From positions 1 through 64,000 of the forward strand of contig JADYZO010000042.1 in NCBI GenBank assembly GCA_020853135.1: a stretch of DNA of 64,000 nt, read 5' to 3'. Position numbers and translations under genes: made by a program. The notes below the pieces were generated by a model that had not been told where the DNA came from, made no database searches, and saw nothing but the letters and a program-made list of their open reading frames with translations. The stretch's first letter is position 1; the number at the start of each line of letters is the position of its first letter. This document shows, in pieces, positions 59,343 to 64,000 of the stretch. The stretch comes from Gammaproteobacteria bacterium. GTDB lineage: Bacteria > Pseudomonadota > Gammaproteobacteria > Steroidobacterales > GCA-2729495.

Positions 59343-59921
59343 ATGACCAGCGAAGGGATGCCGAGCTTTGTCCTCATCGAAGGTGCCATGGAGGAGCTGG
59401 ACGCCGGCGCCGGCGTGACCGAGGCGCACGGCAGCCTCTGCGGCCTGGCCTGCGTGCTCGGCGGGCGCGCCGCGGAGACCTGGATGGCCTCCCTGGCGGG
59501 CGCCGGGCGTGCCAGCGTGGCGGGGGCCGCGGCGGCTGAACTGCTTGGCAGCCTGGCCACGGCCACCTGCACCGCCCTTGCCGAGGGGGCCATGGCCTTC
59601 TCCCCGCTGCTGCCCCCCGATGAGAGGCCGCTCGCCGAGCGGACCGAGGCGCTGGGCGCCTGGTGCGCCGGCTTCATGGAAGGGCTGGGTGAAGTGGCCA
59701 CGAGCCCGGCTGCGCGGGCGGTGCTGGCCGGGGACAGCGCACGGGAGATCATCGGCGACCTTGCCGAGATTGCCCGGGCCACGGTGGGCCAGGCGGAAGC
59801 CAGCGCCGAGGACGAAGCGGCCTACACCGAGCTGGTGGAGTTCGTGCGCGTCAGCACGCAACTCCTGTTCGAGGAACTGCACGGCGCGCGTGGCGCGGCG
59901 GGCAGCAGCCGCCTGCACTGA
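59343..59921 (+). CDS. ygfB: YgfB/UPF0149 family protein
   Basis: A 192-residue all-helical protein of the YgfB family, with the family start motif region EAHGSLCGLACVLGG and the middle GAWCAGFMEGLGEVA. In Pseudomonas a YgfB protein influences resistance gene expression; its role elsewhere is unclear. The ATG at 59343 diverges from the ZapB-like gene, and pepP follows 5 bp after its stop, as in E. coli. Confidence 0.9.
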   Translation: MTSEGMPSFVLIEGAMEELDAGAGVTEAHGSLCGLACVLGGRAAETWMASLAGAGRASVAGAAAAELLGSLATATCTALAEGAMAFSPLLPPDERPLAERTEALGAWCAGFMEGLGEVATSPAARAVLAGDSAREIIGDLAEIARATVGQAEASAEDEAAYTELVEFVRVSTQLLFEELHGARGAAGSSRLH

Positions 59922-59926
59922 CCCGG

Positions 59927-61240
59927 GTGGTGAACGCGAGCGAGTTCACCCGGCGCCGGCGCCAGCTGATGCGCATGATCGGCCGCGGCGGCGTGGGCAT
60001 CCTGCCGGCCGCACCCGCCAAGCTGCGCAACCGGGATGTCGAGTATCCCTACCGCCAGGACAGCGACTTCTACTATGTCACCGGCTTCCACGAGCCGGAA
60101 TCCATCGCGGTGCTGGCGCCGGGGCGGCCCCAGGGGGAGTACGTGCTCTTCTGCCGCGACCGTGACCCGCAGCGCGAGGCCTGGGACGGCACGCGGGCCG
60201 GGCCCGAGCGGGCGGTTGCCGAGTTCGGCGCAAGCGATGCCTTTCCCATCAGCGATGTGGACGACATCCTCCCGGGCATCCTCGAACAGGCCGAGCGCGT
60301 GTACTACACCATGGGCGCGAACCCGGAGTTCGACACGCGCCTGATTGGCTGGGTGACGGCCCTGCGCAACCGGGGCAGCCCCGGCACCCACGCCCCCGAC
60401 GCGTTCATCGGGCTGGAGCACATGCTCCACGACCAGCGGCTGTACAAGAGCCGGGCGGAACTGGGCTGCCTGCGCCGTTCGGTGGCGGTGGCGGTGGGTG
60501 CCCATCGCCGTGCCATGGCCCGCTGCCGCCCGGGGCTCTACGAGTACGAGATCGAGGCGGAATTCCTCCACGAGTTCCGCCGCAATGGCCTGCACCCCTC
60601 CTACCTGCCCATCGTCGGCTCCGGGCCCAATGCCTGTGTGCTGCACTACTCGGCGAACAACCGCCGGATGCAGGACGGCGACCTGCTGCTGGTGGACGCC
60701 GGCTGCGAGTCCGACTGCTATGCCTCGGACATTACCCGGACCTGGCCGGTCAGCGGGCGGTTCACCCCGGAGCAGCGCGCCATCTACGAGGTCGTGCTCG
60801 AGGCCCAGGGGGCCGCGCTCAGGGCCATCGCCCCGGGCAACCACTGGAACGAGCCACATGATGCCGCGGTGGGTGCCATCATCCGCGGCCTGCGCCGCCT
60901 GGGCATCCTCGAGGGCACGCCCGCCGCCATCGCGCGCAACGGCGACTACCGCCGCTTCTTCATGCACCGCACCGGCCACTGGCTGGGGATGGATGTCCAC
61001 GATGTCGGCGACTACAAGGTCGGCGACCAGTGGCGCCTGCTGGAGCCCGGCATGGTGATGACGGTGGAGCCCGGCATCTACATCCCGCCGGGCACCCGCG
61101 GGGTTGCCAGGCGCTGGCAGGGCATCGGCGTGCGCATCGAGGACGATGTCCTGGTGACCCGCGGGGGCATCGAGGTGCTGAGCCGCAACCTGCCGAGGGA
61201 GCCGGAGGAGATCGAGGCGCTGGTGGGCACCGCCGCGTGA
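59927..61240 (+). CDS. pepP: Xaa-Pro aminopeptidase P
   Basis: PepP (437 aa; E. coli 441) removes N-terminal residues preceding proline. The N-terminal domain contains FRQDSDFYY-type YRQDSDFYYVTGFHEPES. The metal site is Asp (LLVDAGCESD), Asp (YASDITRTWPV), His (HRTGHWLGMDVHDVG), Glu (TVEPGIYIPPG) and Glu (GVRIEDDVL). The start is GTG 59927 or 59930. In E. coli ubiH and ubiI follow; here a terminator and gcvT come next. Confidence 0.94.
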   Translation: MVNASEFTRRRRQLMRMIGRGGVGILPAAPAKLRNRDVEYPYRQDSDFYYVTGFHEPESIAVLAPGRPQGEYVLFCRDRDPQREAWDGTRAGPERAVAEFGASDAFPISDVDDILPGILEQAERVYYTMGANPEFDTRLIGWVTALRNRGSPGTHAPDAFIGLEHMLHDQRLYKSRAELGCLRRSVAVAVGAHRRAMARCRPGLYEYEIEAEFLHEFRRNGLHPSYLPIVGSGPNACVLHYSANNRRMQDGDLLLVDAGCESDCYASDITRTWPVSGRFTPEQRAIYEVVLEAQGAALRAIAPGNHWNEPHDAAVGAIIRGLRRLGILEGTPAAIARNGDYRRFFMHRTGHWLGMDVHDVGDYKVGDQWRLLEPGMVMTVEPGIYIPPGTRGVARRWQGIGVRIEDDVLVTRGGIEVLSRNLPREPEEIEALVGTAA

Positions 61241-61311
61241 GTGTCGTTGCTGGCCGGCGCCGATGCCTTGGCGTAAGATCACCCGCCTGATCACACCTGA
61301 TCGCGGGCGAG

Positions 61312-61342
61312 GGCGGCAGACCACGGGCCTGCCGCCTTTTTT
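61312..61342 (+). terminator. rho-independent terminator in the gcvT leader
   Basis: An 8-bp stem GGCGGCAG/CTGCCGCC (61312-61319 with 61329-61336) is followed by six T, ending only 16 bp before the gcvT ATG. It may simply end pepP transcription, or act as an attenuator if gcvT is transcribed from a promoter in the 118-bp gap. A repeated CTGATC with a CCCGC/GCGGG pair lies just before it. Confidence 0.8.
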
Positions 61343-61358
61343 CATCCGGATATCTGCC

Positions 61359-62450
61359 ATGTCCAAGCGCACGCCGCTGTATGACCGTCACGTCGGGGCC
61401 GGTGGGCAGATGGTGCCCTTCGGCGGCTGGGACATGCCGTTGCACTACGGCTCGCAGCTCGAGGAGCACCACCAGGTGCGCCGCCATGCCGGCATCTTCG
61501 ACGTCTCGCACATGACCGTGGTGGATGTGGGCGGTGCCGATGCCACCGCCTGGCTGCGCCGGCTCCTTGCCAACGACGTGGCGCGCCTCGCCGTGGGCCA
61601 GGCGCTCTACAGCTGCATGCTCAACGAGGCGGGCGGTGTCATCGACGACCTCATCGTCTACCGGCGCCCCGATGCCGCGCCGGCGCCGTACCGCCTGGTC
61701 GTGAATGCCGCGACACGCGACCGGGACCTCGCCTGGATGCAGGCAGCCGCCGCTGGGCGGGATGTGGCACTCGAGCTGCGCAACGACCTGGTGATGCTGG
61801 CCGTGCAGGGACCGCGGGCCTGCGAGCTCGCTGCGCCCCTGTTGCCCGAGGCACTGCGCCCCGCTGCCCTGGCGCTCCAGCCCTTCCATGCCGTCGAATC
61901 CGCGGCTGCCTTCATCGGCCGCACCGGCTACACCGGCGAGGATGGCTGGGAGGTGCTGCTCCCCGTCGCCGCGGGACTCGCCTTCTGGGATGCGGCGCTG
62001 GCGGCCGGCATTGCACCCTGCGGCCTCGGCGCCCGCGATACGCTGCGCCTGGAGGCCGGCATGAACCTCCAGGGGCAGGACATGGACGAGCAGACCTCGC
62101 CGCTGGCCGCGGGCCTGGCCTGGACGGTGGCCTGGGAGCCGGCCGACCGGGCCTTCACCGGCCGGCCCGCGCTGGAGCGCGAGCGCGCCGCAGGCCCGGC
62201 GGTGATGCTGGCTGGCATCATGCTCGGCGGGCGCGGTGTCATGCGCCGGGGCCAGCGCGTCATCACGGCGTCGGGCGAGGGCCTGGTCACGAGCGGTGGC
62301 TTCTCGCCCACCATGAACTGTTCCATCGGCCTGGCGCGCGTCCCGGTTGGCGCCGCCGGGGCCTGCGAGGTCGAGATTCGTGGCGTGCGACACCCGGCGC
62401 GGCTGCTGCGCCCGCCCTTCGTGCGCCGCGGCCGTGTGCTCGTGACCTGA
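61359..62450 (+). CDS. gcvT: glycine cleavage system T protein (aminomethyltransferase)
   Basis: GcvT (363 aa; E. coli 364) moves the methylene group from the lipoyl arm of GcvH to tetrahydrofolate and releases ammonia. [33 protein letters not shown] and the folate-site aspartate region are present; [16 protein letters not shown] and [14 protein letters not shown] are conserved. The ATG at 61359 lies just after the terminator hairpin. gcvH begins 34 bp after its stop. Confidence 0.95.
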   Translation: MSKRTPLYDRHVGAGGQMVPFGGWDMPLHYGSQLEEHHQVRRHAGIFDVSHMTVVDVGGADATAWLRRLLANDVARLAVGQALYSCMLNEAGGVIDDLIVYRRPDAAPAPYRLVVNAATRDRDLAWMQAAAAGRDVALELRNDLVMLAVQGPRACELAAPLLPEALRPAALALQPFHAVESAAAFIGRTGYTGEDGWEVLLPVAAGLAFWDAALAAGIAPCGLGARDTLRLEAGMNLQGQDMDEQTSPLAAGLAWTVAWEPADRAFTGRPALERERAAGPAVMLAGIMLGGRGVMRRGQRVITASGEGLVTSGGFSPTMNCSIGLARVPVGAAGACEVEIRGVRHPARLLRPPFVRRGRVLVT

Positions 62451-62484
62451 CGACATCGAGGATTGCTGCGGAGGAAACCAGGCA

Positions 62485-62871
62485 ATGACTGCAGTGCCAG
62501 CGGAACTGAAATACACCCGTGACCACGAGTGGTTGCGCGAGGAGGGTGATGGCACCGTGACGGTGGGCATCACCGACCATGCCCAGCGCCAGCTCGGCGA
62601 ACTGGTGTTCGTCGAGCTCCCGGAGGCGGGCAGCACGCTGGCTGCCGGACAGGGCTGCGCGGTGGTGGAATCGGTGAAGGCCGCCTCCGATGTCTATGCG
62701 CCGCTGGCCGGCACCGTCACGGCGGTGAACGCCGCGCTGGAGCAGGCACCGGGCCTGGTCAATACCAGTCCCTATGGCGAGGGCTGGCTGTTCCGGTTCA
62801 GGCCCGCCACGCCAGCGGCCGGCCTGCTCGACGGCGCTGCCTACCAGCAGCTGCTGGACGCCGAAGGCTGA
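62485..62871 (+). CDS. gcvH: glycine cleavage system H protein
   Basis: GcvH (128 aa; E. coli 129) carries the lipoyl group between the P, T and L proteins. The lipoylation site is Lys65 in [34 protein letters not shown] is the usual beginning. AGGAAACC precedes the ATG. It lies between gcvT and gcvPA, 16 bp before the latter. Confidence 0.96.
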   Translation: MTAVPAELKYTRDHEWLREEGDGTVTVGITDHAQRQLGELVFVELPEAGSTLAAGQGCAVVESVKAASDVYAPLAGTVTAVNAALEQAPGLVNTSPYGEGWLFRFRPATPAAGLLDGAAYQQLLDAEG

Positions 62872-62887
62872 GCCCCGGACCACTGCC

Positions 62888-64000
62888 GTGCCCTTCATTC
62901 CCCACACAGAGGAGGATGTCGCCGGGATGCTCGCCGTCATCGGTGCGGGCAGCATCGATGAGCTGTTCGACGAAATCCCGGCGAGCCTGGCCATCGCGGG
63001 ACTGCCCGCCATGGGCGCAGGGCTGTCCGAGGCGCAAATCACCCGGCTCATGCTCGACCGCGCGGCGGCGGATGGCCGGCCGCTGTGCTTCATCGGCGCC
63101 GGCGCCTACGACCACTACATCCCGGCGGCGGTCTGGGAACTGGCCACCCGCGGCGAGTTCTACAGCGCCTACACGCCCTACCAGGCGGAGGCCAGCCAGG
63201 GCACGCTGCAGCTGATCTACGAGTTCCAGTCGATGATGGCCGGGCTCACGGGGCTCGACGTCGCCAACGCCTCGATGTACGACGGTGCCACGGCCTTCGC
63301 CGAGGCCTGCCTGATGGCGGTGCGGGCCAACCGCAAGTCGCGTTCGCGCCGCGTGCTGACCACCCGGGCGCTCTCGCCCGTGTTCCGCGCGGTGGCCTGC
63401 GGCATGCTGGCCGGGCAGGGCATCGAGCTGGTGGAGCTGCCGCTGGCGGCCGGGCGCACCGATACCGGCGCGCTGGCCGGCCTTTCCGGCGGGGACTTCG
63501 CGGCGCTGGCGATCCAGCAGCCGGGCTTCCTCGGCACGCTCGAGGCGGTGGACGAGCTCACCGACTGGGCCCACGCCCAGGGCATGCTGGTCATCGGCGT
63601 GTGCAACCCGCTGCTGCTCGCCCTGCTCGAGGCGCCGGGCAGCTGGGGCAGCGCCGGCGCGGACATCGCCTGTGGCGAGGGCCAGCCGCTCGGCATCCCG
63701 CTGTCCTCCGGGGGGCCGTACTTCGGCTACCTGACCTGCCGCCAGGCACTGGTGCGCCAGATGCCCGGCCGCATCGTCGGGCGCACACTCGATGTCGATG
63801 GCCGCCCCGGCTTCACGCTCACCCTGCAGGCCCGCGAGCAGCACATCCGCCGCTCCAGGGCGACCTCCAACATCTGCACCAACCAGGGCCTGATGGTGAC
63901 CGCGGCGACGATCTTCATGTCGCTGCTGGGTGCCGAAGGCCTGCGGCGGGTGGCCGCGCAGTGCCATGCCAACACCCGCAGCCTGGTGCAGGCGCTCACC
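62888..64000 (+). CDS. gcvPA: glycine dehydrogenase (decarboxylating) subunit 1, partial
   Basis: This frame starts at GTG 62888 ([20 protein letters not shown]) and runs off the window after 371 codons. The opening matches the two-subunit form of the P protein: [40 protein letters not shown] and [14 protein letters not shown] are typical of subunit 1. The pyridoxal-phosphate lysine would be in subunit 2 (gcvPB), expected just beyond the window. The enteric single-chain GcvP starts differently. Confidence 0.92.
   Translation, partial: MPFIPHTEEDVAGMLAVIGAGSIDELFDEIPASLAIAGLPAMGAGLSEAQITRLMLDRAAADGRPLCFIGAGAYDHYIPAAVWELATRGEFYSAYTPYQAEASQGTLQLIYEFQSMMAGLTGLDVANASMYDGATAFAEACLMAVRANRKSRSRRVLTTRALSPVFRAVACGMLAGQGIELVELPLAAGRTDTGALAGLSGGDFAALAIQQPGFLGTLEAVDELTDWAHAQGMLVIGVCNPLLLALLEAPGSWGSAGADIACGEGQPLGIPLSSGGPYFGYLTCRQALVRQMPGRIVGRTLDVDGRPGFTLTLQAREQHIRRSRATSNICTNQGLMVTAATIFMSLLGAEGLRRVAAQCHANTRSLVQALT

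Overview
The window is a GC-rich bacterial chromosome segment made almost entirely of housekeeping genes. Gene order points to a gammaproteobacterium outside the enterics. The evidence is divergent uvrA/ssb, miaB-ybeZ-ybeY-corC-lnt, leuS-lptE, holA-nadD-rsfS-rlmH, maf-rng-yhdP-nit-tldD, zapA-6S RNA-fau, and ygfB-pepP next to gcvTHP. The Crp protein is clearly of the CRP/Vfr/Clp type. A Nevskiales- or Xanthomonadales-like lineage is my guess; nothing here fixes the genus. I see no prophage, insertion sequence, CRISPR array or restriction system.

Layout: 1-129 is the end of tuf, followed by rpsJ. From 770 to 14135 lies an unbroken S10-spc-alpha ribosomal protein cluster (rplC to rplQ, with secY, rpmJ and rpoA) closed by a terminator at 14165. 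A 266-bp gap with its own promoter and hairpins separates rpsJ from rplC. From 14226 to 20016 (minus strand) are an RND efflux pump, its lipoprotein adaptor and pepQ. trpS and an alanine-rich repeat lipoprotein follow on plus. uvrA (minus) and ssb (plus) diverge, and ssb leads into miaB-phoH-ybeY-corC-lnt.

After lnt comes a non-coding element with a perfect 25-bp inverted repeat, then leuS-lptE, hisI (minus), cysS-sufE-yidD, a Trm112-like gene, holA-nadD-rsfS-rlmH, maf-rng-yhdP-nit-tldD, purE (minus), pmbA, a YihY-type membrane protein and purC (both minus), and a DjlA-like co-chaperone. rpe and crp converge. The rpe reading frame has no stop at its normal end and runs through the whole crp gene on the opposite strand. 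A perfect CRP-type palindrome lies upstream of crp.

The last part holds a DUF481 outer-membrane protein, rplM-rpsI with a near-consensus promoter, tRNA-Gln(CTG), rpiA (minus), a 24-codon lysine-rich mini-gene (minus) with its own promoter and terminator, and fau, 6S RNA, zapA and a ZapB-like gene (all minus). It ends with ygfB-pepP and gcvT-gcvH-gcvPA (plus), the last cut by the window edge. The most unusual signals are the stopless rpe/crp overlap, the lysine-rich mini-gene with structured 3' region, the inverted-repeat element before leuS, and the relocated leader-like gap before rplC.
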